From Luidia sarsii (Eukaryota > Echinodermata > Asteroidea > Paxillosida > Luidiidae): DNA of 64,000 nt. The notes under the pieces were generated by a model. The model saw only the letters and a program-made list of their open reading frames with translations, did not search any database and was not told where the DNA came from. The position numbers and the translations under genes were made by a program. The stretch covers positions 20,068,391-20,132,390 of the forward strand of contig OX465105.1 of the NCBI GenBank assembly GCA_949987565.1, written 5' to 3'. The first letter of the stretch is position 1. Each line of letters opens with the position of its first letter. Below, piece by piece: positions 1 to 11,564 of the stretch.

Positions 1-94
1 CTTTGCACAATGTACAGTCTGTACATGATGTACTGTGCATGCAATTCCAACATACAAACCTTTCAAGTCTACTTGGACGGTGTACACATTGCAG

Positions 95-3000
95 ATGATC
101 ATTATCGAGTGGCTCCTCTTCCGTCGCTACCGGTCACTGGGTGAACTGGCCCGGGAGGTGCCCATGTACCGCGGCGCCCGCCTGCTCTGCCTCAACGTCC
201 ACAGCTTCCTGGTGGCCCTGGTGGCCGCCTACCTGCCCTTCGTCTTTGCGGCCGGGGCCACCCTCTCCCTCACCAACTGCCTCAAGTACATGCTGGGCCG
301 GCCCCGCCCCCACTTCCTGGCCGTCTGCCAGCCCAACGCCACCGAGCTGACCCAGCGTTGCCAGGGCGACGACGGTTACCACGCCTACCTGGAGGACATC
401 CCGTGCAGCCCGGAGGCAGACCGGGCCTTGCTCTTGGACGCCAGGTGAGTGTCTTTGTTGGTCAGACAGTGTGTGTGTCTGTGTGTCTATGTGTGTGTTT
501 GTTACTGTGTACATGTCTGTCTGTCTGTCTGCCTGCCTATCTCCCTTGCTGTCTGGGTGTGTGTCTGTGTCTCTCTCTCGCTCTCTGTCTCACACCAGCA
601 GGCCTTGAATTTGTCACAATAGGAATGCGTTTTGCTGTTTTCGGGTACAATGTACAATGTTCAATTAAAATTGTATTTTCTTGCTATTCTCGATCTCGCT
701 TCCATTCAGTCAGCTGCCTCCAGACCCTTCCCTCTAAGTTTTTTTATATTATTGAAAATGGTGACTCAACGTTTCAGGCAGTGTGTGGCTTGTGTACGCT
801 GCCTGATCTAAGGCGACTGCATGGGGTGTTTACTGTGAAATTCTTTCGAATCGAACAGGTTTTTTTTTTTTTTAAGAATCTAGTGGGCCTTAGGTTTTGA
901 TCATAGCAGGAACTTTTATCAAGTTTTCTCTTCCTTTGAAAAGGGGGAATGTCCTCTTCCCTTGGGGAAAAAAAGTGCGGGTTTTTTTTTGTTTGCCTCG
1001 TTTGTCAGACCAAACTCCAGCCCTGCAGTTGAGAGATGAGATTCACAGTGCATTTTGGTTTTAAATGAGGGAGAATGGGATAGAGAGGGGGGGTGGTGGG
1101 GGGTGGGAAGATATCGGGATCTGTAAGGGGACACCAGACACCTGTCCACTCTCCGTTCGAGCGGACCGCGGCGATTCGCTCAAAGCCTGATCCCTCAGAT
1201 GGCAAACCGTTTAGAGGGAGCGGGGGATATGTGGCAGTATCGCCATTATTCAGACATCTGCCGAAAGGTCTCTCGGTAGGGTCTCCGGACACGGTGACCT
1301 AGGCCACTGTCTGTCTTTGCATACATCGCTGTCCGCTGGTCCTATGCGGCACTCGACTTTAAGAGAGACTGATGCTGGTCATTCTTGAAAGGCCAGCCGA
1401 ATCCGTCATGTCAGTGACCCGACCAGCCATTCTAAAGAGGATTACCGGGAAACCGACATGTGCAGGTACACAGTTGTGCATGTTCATAACTGCACATGTA
1501 CCTGTACTTAATACTAATGGCACAGTGATGATGATCTTTATTTCAGACATTTAGAAGCCCTGCTGTTTCGGCAGGCTTTCTAAATTGTACTGACTCTCTC
1601 TCTCTCTCTCTGGTTTTGAGAAAGGTCCTATTTTGGGGCTGGGTTTTTGTTCTTGCAGGCAGTCAGGTAAAGCGCTGAGCATACCGGTACATGTACATGT
1701 AGGCCTACAGCGCTGGCTACTTGTCCAGAAGGGACTCATTGTGTCACTTTGGACTTTGGTGCCCTTCAATTTAAACCCCACCCACATTTTGTTTCTCACT
1801 ACCGGTACATGTATTGATCCTAGCAGGACCTTTCTCCTTTCGGAGAAAGGTCCTGCTAGGATTGAAACATCAGGCCCACTAAATTTCGAGAATTGCATTT
1901 TGGTAATTTTAGTTAGTAAGCAGTTTGCAACATTTTTGTATATCACACTTTACATGTACTGTACATGTACCACCTTTTGTGTCAATTTTTGCACTCACAA
2001 ACCACACTCTCTTCCTTCTCCCTCCACCCTTCCCCCGGCCCCTCCTCCTCCCCTTCCCCTCCCCTTCAGCCACCCCTTCCCCTCTCCCAAACACCAAATC
2101 GTGAAGCTTCCCATTGATCCCAACATGCTCCATGGGGGAGGGGGTGGGGGAGTGAGGGAGAGAAAACATCCCGATCGTGAAACATCCCAACATTCTTCAC
2201 AGCTCCATACCAGACACTACTTTTTTTCCCCGCTGCTTTCAAGGCCACACAATACGGTTTTGTAATGATCACATCTTCTTGTTGCCAGGCTATCCTTCCC
2301 ATCAGGTCATGCTTCCTGCGCTGCCAGCTGTTTCGTCTACTTTGCAGTAAGTATCTGTGCTGCTAAGCCACATTCATGTAACCTGTGGAATAAAGGGAGA
2401 AAAAGAGTCTGACATTTGTGTCCATCCCCCCTTCCCCTCATGCTTGTAAGCAAAGTAGCAGACCATATTCACTTCAAAGTTTCACATTTTATTCATGTAA
2501 CTCACATTATCAATCCCTGGCTCAGGCTCAGGCTGTGACTCGGGCTGTGGCTTAGGCTGTGGCACAGGCTACGGCTCAGGCTGTGGCACAGGCTACGGCT
2601 TAGGCTGTGGCACAGGCTATGGCTCAGGCTGTGGCTCAGGCTGTGGCACAGGCTGTGGCTCAGGCTGTGGCACAGGCTACGGCTTAGGCTGTGGCACAGG
2701 CTGTGGCTTGGGCCATGCCTGCGACTATGTTTCAGACTATGGCTCAGGTTGTGGCTCAGGCTGTGGCTCTGCCTATGGGTGTGGCCAAGACTCAGGCCCT
2801 GCCTCGGGCACAGGCTCTGTCTAGGCTCATGCTGTGGCTGTCATGCCTCAGACTACGGCTCAGGCTGTGGCTCTTCCTTGGGCTCTTACTCGGGCTCAGG
2901 TTCTGGCTATGATTTAGGCTATATCATCAGGCTGTGGTTCAGGCTCAGGCCGTGGCTTAGGGTTGTGGCTTTTCCTTTTGCTTCCAGCTTTACTTGCAGT

Positions 3001-4263
3001 TCCGCATGGTCTGGAAGACGCCCTCCCTCCTCAGACCTTTCCTCCAGATTCTCTCCGTCACTGGCGCCGTCATGATTGCGGCCAGTCGCGTCTCGGACTA
3101 CAAGCACCACTGGAGCGACGTGTTCGCTGGCTTCTTCCTGGGCTTGATCATCGCAACGCTGGTGGTAAGCGCGCGGCAGAAACCACAACGCCGAGAATTG
3201 TCTCGTTACCCCCTCCATGTTAATTGACAGTCTGTGACGGCTTGCCACAGAAGCCTCCTATAAAATCATACAGCATTGAGAGATGGCCCGACGTTTCGAT
3301 CCTAGCAGGGCCTTTCAGGCCTCGGAGAAAGGTCCAGCAAGGATCGAAATGTCAGACCCTCTGAGAAGTGCCACAAACCCTTCATACAACCAAGAGCCTG
3401 GGTTCCATAGCCCTTTTTCCGAAACTGGCTTAGGCTTCAGTTCCGGCTTCGTCTCTGTCATCCAAAAGCTGAAAACGCAGATTGGAGTTCTTTGTGGAAA
3501 TTTTGATTCCTTTTCAAAATGCAGTAAAACCTTTAAAAAAAAATTGATAAAAGTAAGAATGACAATTCTGAAGCCTGAGCCTAAGCAATTGTTTGTTTGC
3601 ATCTGAAAGAAAGTGGGGACGTGATGATGTACAGCAGTTAATGGTTGAATTGCTTCTGACTAGCGCCCCCACTCCGGCAAAGACTAGTTGACTATTTTGG
3701 AAGGTCACCATCTAAGGGCTGGATAGCTCAGATGGTAGGAGCACTGGTACGCAAAACCAGAGGTCTCAGGTACAATGCCCAGTTCAGTCAAAGTTCTCTT
3801 TGCTATTTTTCTCAATTTTTCATTAATTACCACAACTCAAAATTTAGTGGGCCTGATGTTTTTCGATCCTACCAGGACCTTTCTCAAAGGCAGAGTTACC
3901 ACAACTGATTATATTCATTATTCTTATTTCAAATTAGCAAATAATAATTGACTTGAACCAGGACTTGAACTTGGGACCTCTGGTTTAACACATGAGGGCT
4001 CAAATCAAATCAGGTGGGTGGGCATCCAAAATAGTAAATTATCATCTTCTTTTTTGTGTTCCTTTCTCGTGCAGGCCTACTTTGTGAGTAACCTGTATTA
4101 CTTTGATAACCCGACTGCCCACACGAACGGAAGCTCAACGAAGGAGTTCAGCATGTCGCCCTCCGACAACGACTTGGCCACCATGACGAGCAATGCCGCC
4201 TACCCACCCGTCGGGTCCGCCCAGTTTCAGCAAAGCGGCAGCGTCAACCCGTCCAACGTCTAA
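95..4263 (+). CDS. PLPP: Phospholipid phosphatase (LPP/PAP2 family), 3' four exons, 5' end outside window
   Basis: Membrane lipid phosphate phosphatase that removes phosphate from phosphatidate, lysophosphatidate or sphingosine-1-phosphate, with its active site on the extracellular or luminal face. Visible exons are 95-444, 2289-2346, 2988-3164 and 4075-4263. Phases join cleanly: an AGG codon is split between 444 and 2289, and the other joins are phase 0. All three PAP2 catalytic motifs are present: KYMLGRPRP (C1), FPSGHAS (C2, split-codon join gives RLSFPSGHAS) and SRVSDYKHHWSD (C3, with the catalytic His). Several hydrophobic stretches fit membrane segments 3 to 6. The C-terminal tail (YFVSNLYYFDN and a Ser/Asn-rich end) looks closest to the PLPP1/PLPP3 type, but assignment to one vertebrate paralogue is not possible. 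The start codon and the first membrane helices lie upstream of base 1. Introns carry a GC-rich minisatellite and dispersed repeats. Confidence 0.93.
460..600. repeat. GT/CTGT-rich simple sequence in PLPP intron
   Basis: Runs of GTGT and CTGTCTGT/CTCT begin just downstream of the splice donor at 445. The rest of this intron (600-1810) shows no coding signal; it holds short homopolymers, a GGGTGG-rich stretch near 1085 and a CT run near 1600. Confidence 0.7.
1812..1878. repeat. Hairpin repeat (family R1)
   Basis: Two inverted arms around a core like CGATCCTAGCAGGACCTTTC meet with almost no loop: the arm reading GATCCTAGCAGGACC is followed by its complement GGTCCTGCTAGGAT. The same core recurs more than 15 times across the window, often as a full hairpin (3291-3356, 9127-9205, 9645-9690, 16420-16485, 34898-34970, 45587-45660) and elsewhere as one arm (3858, 14010, 17105, 21645, 32425, 37163, 38460, 39410, 43835, 49270, 60380). 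Confidence 0.85.
1880..2240. repeat. Dispersed repeat, pyrimidine-rich, copy 1 (second copy at 37200-37560)
   Basis: After the R1 hairpin comes a long segment (TTTGCATTTTGG..., AGTAAGCAGTTTGCAACA, a CCTCCCC-rich tract, then CCCATTGATCCCAACATGC and a G run) that recurs almost unchanged at 37200-37560. Both copies end only tens of bases before a coding exon (PLPP exon at 2289 and SKA2 exon 2 at 37593). Confidence 0.85.
2517..2965. repeat. GGCTCAGGCTGTGGC-type minisatellite in PLPP intron
   Basis: Imperfect 6-, 12- and 18-base units built on GGCTCAGGCTGT, GGCACAGGCTAC and variants run for about 450 bases, ending about 20 bases before the exon at 2988. They give open frames in both directions, but these are repeat artefacts, not genes. 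Confidence 0.9.
3375..3600. repeat. Degenerate copy of MITE family C in PLPP last intron
   Basis: It shows the family landmarks: GAAACTGGCTTAGGCTTC at the left end, a CGTCTCTGTC segment, and AAGCCTGAGCCTAAGC at the right end. The ends are in inverted orientation as in the intact copy at 16090-16334. Confidence 0.6.
3718..3790 (+). repeat. tRNA-derived SINE (type 1)
   Basis: GGCTGGATAGCTCAGATGG resembles a tRNA A box, and GGTCTCAGGTACAATGCC resembles a B box. The anticodon arm is not tRNA-like and the same body recurs in both orientations (7620-8062 split, 9905-9975, 37760-37850, 41890-41975, 46203-46285, 57745-57840). It is therefore a retroposon, not a tRNA gene. Confidence 0.7.
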
Positions 4264-4409
4264 AACGACTCGTCGACTGGCCCCCTGTCAACTTGTCCGG
4301 CAAGGACTGGTCGACTTTCCCACGGACACAGAGTCCCTGCATACCTTAATTACACCAGTCAACAATAGTGCGGCCAGAAGTTGACAGTTGAAGGGAAATA
4401 CATGTATGA

Positions 4410-4625
4410 AGGCTTAGACAGGCTTCGGTCACATCTCCCTTGTCCGTTATAATGTCACAGGTGTCTAGAACCAAGCGTTTGGCCCCAGTTTCTTGGTAAA
4501 GGCTCTGTACTTATCAAGCCAAGAAACCTTAAATTTTTGGCGACAAGCCGCAACCTGGATTTTCAGGCTTTGTCAGGCGGTGATGAAGCCAGAGCCTGAG
4601 TCTGATCCACAGATTCGTAAAGGGC
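4410..4625 (-). repeat. MITE family C copy downstream of PLPP stop codon
   Basis: The segment carries AGGCTTCGGTCACATCTC, the internal CAAGAAACC and TTTTCAGG landmarks and a GATTCGTAAAGGGC end, in reverse orientation to the copy at 16090. It lies within 150 bases of the PLPP stop codon, so it may be part of the 3' UTR. Confidence 0.65.
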
Positions 4626-4809
4626 AATTTGTTTAATTTTGTGGGGTTTTTTTTAGGGGGGGGAGGTGGGGTCTGCAAAGTATCAGTCAGCATTGCCAAA
4701 TATCAACTCCGGTTTCAACGCTGTACTAAACACAGTGTCTAGAGAGCATTATCAACATGCACATTGTTTGCCAGCATTGTTGCATCAACCAGTCAGAGTT
4801 TTCTTTGCT

Positions 4810-5720
4810 GAATGAACTCATGTTGGTGTTCTTCAATCCACAAATTGGCCTGCTGCCTATCCTATGAACAAAGCATTGTCTATGTCAGCATTGTCGTATC
4901 AACACGATCCTATCAACTCATCTTGGCAGGCTGCATCCACTCATTGGCCTGCCTACTCTATCAACAAAGCATTATCTACATGTTATGTCAGCATTATTGT
5001 ATCAACTACAGTAGATCCTATCAACTCATTTGGGCAGGCTGCATCCACTCATTGGCCTGCCTACTCTATCAACAAAGCATTATCTACATGTTATGTCAGC
5101 ATTATTGTATCAACTACAGTAGATCCTATCAACTCATTTGGGCAGGCTGCATCCACTCATTGGCCTGCCTACTCTATCAACAAAGCATTATCTACATGTT
5201 ATGTCAGCATTATTGTATCAACTACAGTAGATCCTATCAACTCATTTGAGCAGGCTGCATCCACACATTAGCCTGCCTAGTGCCTCCTCTATCAACAAAG
5301 CATTCTCTGTCAGTATTGTCGCAGCAACAAGATCCTATCAACTCATTTGGGCAGGCTGCATCCACTCACTGTCCTGCCTACCCTATCAACAAAGCATTCT
5401 CTGTGTCAGCATTGCTGTATCAACAAGATCCTATCAACTCATTTGGGCAGGCTGTATCCCTATGCAGGCCTGTCTACCCTATCAACAAAGCATACTCTGT
5501 CAGCATTGCTTTATCAACAAGATCCTATCAACTCATTTGGGCAGGCTGCATCCACACGCTTGCCTGCCTACCCTATCAACAAAGCATTCTCTGTGTCTGC
5601 ATTAACGTATCCACAACATCGTATCAACTCATTTTGGCAGGCTGCATCCACACATTGGCCGGACTACTCTACCACAGCAGGTTTTGAGTGTGCAAAACTG
5701 CCATATCAACAAGATTGTTA
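4810..5720. repeat. Tandem satellite with 108 bp units degrading to about 85-100 bp
   Basis: Three nearly identical 108-base units (for example TTTGGGCAGGCTGCATCC starting near 5030, 5138 and 5246) are followed by shorter, more divergent units to about 5720. Because 108 is a multiple of three, overlapping open frames run through the array; their repetitive translation shows they are not genes. It lies roughly 550 bases downstream of PLPP. From 5720 to 6735 I see only AT-rich sequence with TACATG motifs. Confidence 0.92.
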
Positions 5721-6734
5721 TCAACTCATCCAGAAGAGGCCTTCAATGCTCATCAGCACATCATCCACTTGAGTTGTGGATTTTTCATCTGTTCAAAAAC
5801 TCAGCACAGACATCTTATCACTATCAGCTTCACATCCCCAAGTCTTCCACTACTGTCAACACTAATCCAACTAACACTAATCCAACTAGCGTTCCATCTT
5901 TTATCGTAACTGATTAATCCACTTACTGCTTTGCATACGAATGATATCAAGTAATCAGTTCATTGCTTGATCTTTTTCAGATATTATCTCCTACATAAGG
6001 TCTGATTTATAAGAAGTTCATGCATTTCTTTCCAAACCTTTGCAAGGCCTGGCATGTTGGTCCTTGTAAGATGCTTCGCAGAGGAACTTTGTATCTGTGA
6101 CAGGTACTGCTCGGATAGAAATATTACGCCCCTTTGATTTGTGAGATTTTGATGATTTGGGTCATTTTATGTCAGTGAGCAGCAAGAGTTATTTTGGGTT
6201 TTTTTTGTAAGAAAACGTATATGGTTTATATTAACAATTCGTTAACCTGTACATTCCATATACGAGTTGACAAATTTGTCATTTTTGTTTACTACATGTA
6301 CATGTTTATCTGTAATACATATTACATCAACAAAATCGTGCCTATGGCCTGTTTACAAGGTAGTTGTTGTTTTTTAAGAATGCTTTTCTACCATTTTAGA
6401 GGTTTTTTTTATACAGAACCCCAGGGAAAATTGCCAGCATTAATACCAAGTTGTTATTTTTTTAGAAACAACCTATTCAGATTGATTCTGTCATTCTAAG
6501 ACCATTTTCTGCATGCTCTTCTGAAAAACAAATCCAAACAAAACTTGCTGTGTCACAAACCATGGGATCATTCCAACGAATGCTTCGCATACTTTTAGCC
6601 TGCCTGCTGCTTGCTTTTCCAAAGACAAATGGATGGTACATGTACTGTACATGTACATGTCTTAGGTGCTTTTATCTGTTTTGCATCGGAATGTGCAGGA
6701 AGGATGCTGCAGCAAGGGTTTTGAATTACAGGAA

Positions 6735-7115
6735 ATTGGATACTGGAGCTCTAAGGCCCCTGTCTGGATTCATTGGCTATGGCTTGATACAACACACAAG
6801 TCTATGGGAATTGGCTGTCGCTGCTTGTTTGCGACTTCCAACAGACTTGTGCACACTTCCAAGCCACAGTCACTAGAATTCAGAGTTGGTCTTAAGCCGT
6901 GTCCAAAATCACTGGCTGTGGCTTGGAATAACACACAAGTCTATTGGAATTTGCTGAAGCTGCTTGTTAGCGACTTCCAATAGATTTGTGTGTGCTTTCA
7001 AGCTGTAGCCAATGAAAATCGGAAGTGGCGTTAAGCCTTGACCAAAATCACAGGCTGCGGCCGGGAATAACACACAACCCTATGGGAATTGGATGAAGCC
7101 GCTGAGCTAGCGGCT
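6735..7115. repeat. Three tandem foldback units of about 125 bp
   Basis: Each unit reads GGCTATGGCTTG...ACACACAAGTCTATGGGAA, then a short GCTGCTTG-type centre, then the approximate reverse complement, so each unit alone can form a long hairpin. Units start near 6765, 6898 and 7040. A solitary relative sits at 27975-28095. Confidence 0.8.
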
Positions 7116-7652
7116 ACCATAGACACGTTGGTAATTTGAAGCCAAAGCTGATGATTTCAGCATGTATCACATTTCTATACTCCAATAATGCTCTCAATCC
7201 TCTGAGGTGCAGTCTTGTGTACAAATATCCCGCACAACGATTTCTCCATAAAATGCTTGATTTTGTAGATCACACTGCAGAGCTGAAAAATCATTATCAA
7301 TTGAATCACAAATTGCATGATCCATGGACGTTTTGTGAAAATGTGGTTTGAACTGAATCATTATTTGGTTTTAACACTCATTGCCAGGGTCATGTAAGCA
7401 ATATCAGGTCAATACAGTGTAGTGACCCCCCCCCCCCATCTCAGGAATTATTACCGCATTTAGTTTTTTCACTGGACTTTACAAGCTCTTCTCAGAGCCA
7501 CAGTCATTCTCGAAAGAGATTATGCGTGGTATCACAGCAAATGTGCCACATTATAGCTGGATTGTTTTTTTTCTGGTATAGCAATGTTCTGTCTCATGGC
7601 CTCATCAGGGTCACCTTTGTCTGGACCGGGATTTGAACCCGAGACCTCTGGT

Positions 7653-8027
7653 TTAAAGGGATAACACAACATTGGTCGAGGTCAAAGAATAGCATCCATA
7701 CGTAATCCAATCCAACATGTGCATGAAATAGCACACCTGTGAAAATGTCAGCTCAATCCACCAACCGAGTCTCGAGAAAAAAAAGGTGAAAAACCGTTTC
7801 ATTTGTTTCGCGAAAATGCAGCATTCAGCGAATTGTTTCGAAAAATTGTTTAGATCTACCGGCAGGGGGTGAGACGTAAACTATTTCTTTTCTCCAAAAA
7901 TACAGCATTTTAGACAGAAATATTTCAGTGCAAGGTTTCTACCATAACCTTCTCCAAACTGTACAAGTTTCATGTAAATCTGTGAACATTTGTTTTTTAT
8001 CTTACCAATGTTGTGCAGGGGCTTTAA
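7653..8027 (-). mobile_element. MITE family A (TTAA target), inserted in a type 1 SINE
   Basis: The element is bounded by TTAA on both sides. Its termini are inverted: TTAAAGGGATAACACAAC on the left and the complement of TTAAAGCCCCTGCACAAC on the right. The flanking SINE body is split: TTTGAACCCGAGACCTCTGG lies before it and TACCAGTGCTTTAAACC after it. No protein is encoded, as expected for a non-autonomous element. Confidence 0.85.
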
Positions 8028-8029
8028 CG

Positions 8030-9114
8030 TACCAGTGCTTTAAACCACCTGAGCTGTCTGGTCCTTATAACCTTTCCAAAATAGTCTACTATCTTTTCTG
8101 GGGGTGAGGTGGGCCGTGGGGGGGGGGCGCCAGTCAGACGTAACCATTAGCTGCCGTATATCTCTAGGCATCACATCCCCAAGGCAACCAAGTAACCCGT
8201 CTATGCCTGCAGGGACCCCACATCAAGACATGCACAAAGCAAGCCGATATCACGACCAACTAGACTGTCACCCGACTATAATATTGATCCCATAGTAATG
8301 TGCTCAAGACAGGACCAGCTGTAAATTGATTTTTGTTTGTTTTCATTCTTGATTGAGGGCTTCATGATTATGCAAATAGGACCAAATTATTGACTCAGAC
8401 AAAACGCAGCTGTGCAATTAGTGTTTGAAATTCTGTAATTTTAGTGATGGACAACAAGCTGCCAGTTTGTTTGAAAGAAAATTATTAATAAAGACGTAGT
8501 ATATAATTATATGCAAATTAACTGCTTCGATATTCAAGGCAATATCATATATTTTTGTATGCCCTCCCAAAGCGATGTGATGTTCCGTTTCAATTTTTTA
8601 TTTTTTTTTGCAGGGGGGGGGGGATTGAAAATTACTGCTGGTATTGTATATGTAATGAAGTTGACATGTAATTAGCTGGTAATACACTTGTGTTTAGTGC
8701 TATATTTGTCAGGGACTGTACATTATTAATTAGATATTAACACCTGCATACGGTATATGTATCTGTCGTGAGTGATGTGTTACGGGATCACACAAAGTGG
8801 ATGCAGCTTTATTTTTTTTCAACGTTTTTCAACTTACAAAGGAAACAATGGGAATTGTTCAGCCATTTATGAATAATGACAGAGAATTGGTGATTATTAA
8901 CATCACGCCAAGCTTAGTAAAAATTGGGAAGCAAAATGTAGAAAATTTGTCAGATATGTGAGTTCTGTTACATCGAAATTTTTGTGCACAAATTTTGTTT
9001 CATTTCTGACTTTTCTGACAGAAAAGTCAGTGGCAGAGAGTGGTTTTAAAGTTTGGTATTAATAGATGGAGTGTGAAAGATCTGGTGCTTATTCTTATGA
9101 ATTGCTAGCAAAAA
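8030..9114. other. No gene seen
   Basis: AT-rich DNA with G and T homopolymers. I find no convincing coding exon or RNA gene here. Confidence 0.6.
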
Positions 9115-9126
9115 TTTAGACGGTAT

Positions 9127-9205
9127 GACGTTTCGATCCTAGCAGGACTTTTACTCAAAGGCATTCTGCTTTTGAGAAAAAGGTCCTGCTAGGATCGAAA
9201 TGCTG
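9127..9205. repeat. R1 hairpin with longer loop
   Basis: Two R1 arms (TTTCGATCCTAGCAGGAC and GGTCCTGCTAGGATCGAAA) are separated by about 35 bases. A further R1 arm pair at 9645-9690 leads into a reverse type 1 SINE at 9905-9975. Confidence 0.8.
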
Positions 9206-10449
9206 AGCCCTCAAACTCAAGCTGTCGATATTTTGGTTATTCTAGTCGGTCAGCAACAGGTTTGCATTATTTTTTATTCATTGTTAATAATCTGCTAATC
9301 ATAGTTGCTATTTTTGTATAAATCTATATTCTGCTTGTAAACCTAGATTTGTACGTTTATCAGTCATTTATCCAAGAGTAATATTGTCTATGAAAATGAA
9401 AATAAAAGTATAAAAACCCAGAATTACTCTGCTTATATAGACCTAAATTTTTCTTGATTAAAAATAATAAAAAATGTATTTTTTATTTTAAAAAAGGGAA
9501 TGGGATGAAAAAATATTTTGAAAGAAATGTTTTTCTAAAGCATGAATTCGGTTCTGTGAACCTTTGTGGAAAAAAGGGGGATGCTGTAGTGGTGATTTTT
9601 TACGCAAAATTACGGAGTATCAAGAATTAGGAGGGCTTAACATATTGATCCTAACAGGAGAAAGGTCCTACTAGGATATAAATGCCAGGCCCTCCTAATT
9701 TTTTATATTTTCATTTTACTGATTTTAGTCAGTAAGCAGTATGGAACATGTTTGCATATTACTCTAGTCAAAATGTAAGAGGATAAAGAAAATAACACTG
9801 TTGGGGCAATCAGCAATGACAATTTTATTTTGAAAACAAACATCAATTCAAAGAAAAAAAAGGAAAAAACGGACATGGAACTTTTGAAAAAAGTCAAAGG
9901 AAAATTTGACTGGACCTAAACTTGAACCCTGGGACCTCTGGTTTAGAGTACCAGCAGTTTTACTCTAACGATCTGAGCCAGACCTAGTAAGACTATTGCA
10001 CAAATAAAGACAACTGGTCTTTGCTGTGTGGTTTTGGGTTGGTTTTTTTTAGTTAGCGTCATGTTTTTTTATTTCAATAACGAAGCTTCAGTTTATGCCT
10101 TTTATTTGTTTGAAAGGGAGCGAAACTTAATTAGAAGAAGTAGATAAAAAAAATAGAGGAATTAGGTTTCAAGAAATATGGATTGGGAAAGGGACAATTC
10201 TGACTGAGTCACATGACAAGTTCGTTTTCTAAAACTCTGTTGAAAATTTCTTGGAATTGCACAGCTTTGGACAATTTTGAAGCGGGGAAAAGTTGGCTCC
10301 AATGAAATCTACCTCCCAAACTTCCAAATTGGTCCCAGGTTCTAATTGGACAGCTGTATGCTGAAACGTCACATGGTCCAAGTTTTCAAGTCACTTGGTT
10401 TATGAAAGACAAAGTCACATGGTTTACCTATCACGTGCCTTAATTACAA

Positions 10450-10728
10450 CTACATATTGTACATGTTGTACTTAACTCAACTAACCATGAACCTGATGAA
10501 GTGTCAGAGTCAACATCGGAACAGGTTTCGAAATTCTTGTTTAACTGGACACTGGAGCTCTTCAAAAACGACCCTTATACATACAATACTGGCATTGAAG
10601 TGCCGGAAATGTGGTCAAACTGGTTGTGTATAAACAGATCCAGATTCCTTCCTCCATGGTGTGACCTAACGCAAGACAGACCTTTGGGAGGATATTTTGA
10701 AGCACAAACAACTCATCTTCGTGAGGTA
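10450..10728 (+). other. Exon-like open stretch ending in a splice donor; unidentified
   Basis: An open frame runs to CGTGAG|GTAAGT at 10728, a strong 5' splice site. Its translation is compositionally protein-like (Trp-rich, e.g. LFNWTLELFKND, SNWLCINRSRFLPPWCD), unlike the repeat-derived frames around it. I do not recognise the product and no matching downstream exon is evident: the sequence after 10905 contains an acceptor-like tract, but the following frame runs into dispersed repeat. The CCTGATGAAGTGTCAGAG start resembles the tails of some retroelements, so this could be a transposon fragment. Confidence 0.3.
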
Positions 10729-11564
10729 AGTCAGGTGCTGTGTTGTCAGACATTAATGTTTTGAAATTTGTAACTTTAATAAACAAGGTCAACGAAATCT
10801 GACAGGCAAAAACTTTGAAACAATTAAAAAAAATTAGGGGGGTGTAACTTGTAAGTCGAAATGAGTGATGGGATGCTTGTTCTTGCTCTTCCAAATTTTT
10901 TTCTTCAGGCAACTACCTTTTCCGCCATTGTGAGCATTTGTTGACACTGATTTTGTGGTGTTTTCAGATTCTCTCAAAGCCAAAATGTGCATACACGATG
11001 GTAGACGTGCATTTGTGTCCATCGTTAGATTCCTTCCATTGTTATCGTAACAAACAGTATCAAAACGTCGGACCCTCTCAATCTAGTTCGTTGTTAATTG
11101 GAGTCATTAAGCAATTTGCAACATCTTTGTATTCAAAACTAAAACAATTAAGGTTTCATCGGAACAACCTCAGAGTATCAAGTGGTGGCCACAATTATGG
11201 AAGTAAAGGTAGTCCACAGAGTCATCATAATTTTTTTTCAAGCCCAAACACTGTCTCTCAATGTCTGTTGTTAGTGTTACTGCAACGGTCTTCCCAAACT
11301 TGGTTCTCACCCTGCCGAGGTGTTATCAGATCCTGGGCTTATGCTTTTTTTTGCACTTGGCAACACCATCACACCTGGCTACCCTATTCCCGGGAGTGCA
11401 TCAGAATGGCTTCTCGCAAACCTGTAGGATGTACCCATTTCCCCACAACCTATACTGTACATGTCCTGGGTCCAACTTTTCTTTGAGCTGCTATATAAGT
11501 TGCAGTGAGGCGTGAAAACCAGCGCTGCATGAAAAGTCGTCCTCCGTCGGCCAAAACAAAGCCC

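Noticed and set aside
1633..2265. 210-codon + strand frame in the PLPP intron
   Set aside because: It crosses an R1 hairpin and a dispersed repeat that occurs again at 37200-37560, so the frame is repeat-derived.
4812..5772. Several overlapping 120-145 codon frames
   Set aside because: They run through a 108-base satellite and translate to the same repeated peptide in each frame.
10938..11515. Open frames of 182 and 84 codons
   Set aside because: They pass through R1-flank-like sequence (CAATTTGCAACATCTTTG) and have no domain; the initial part is intron-like.
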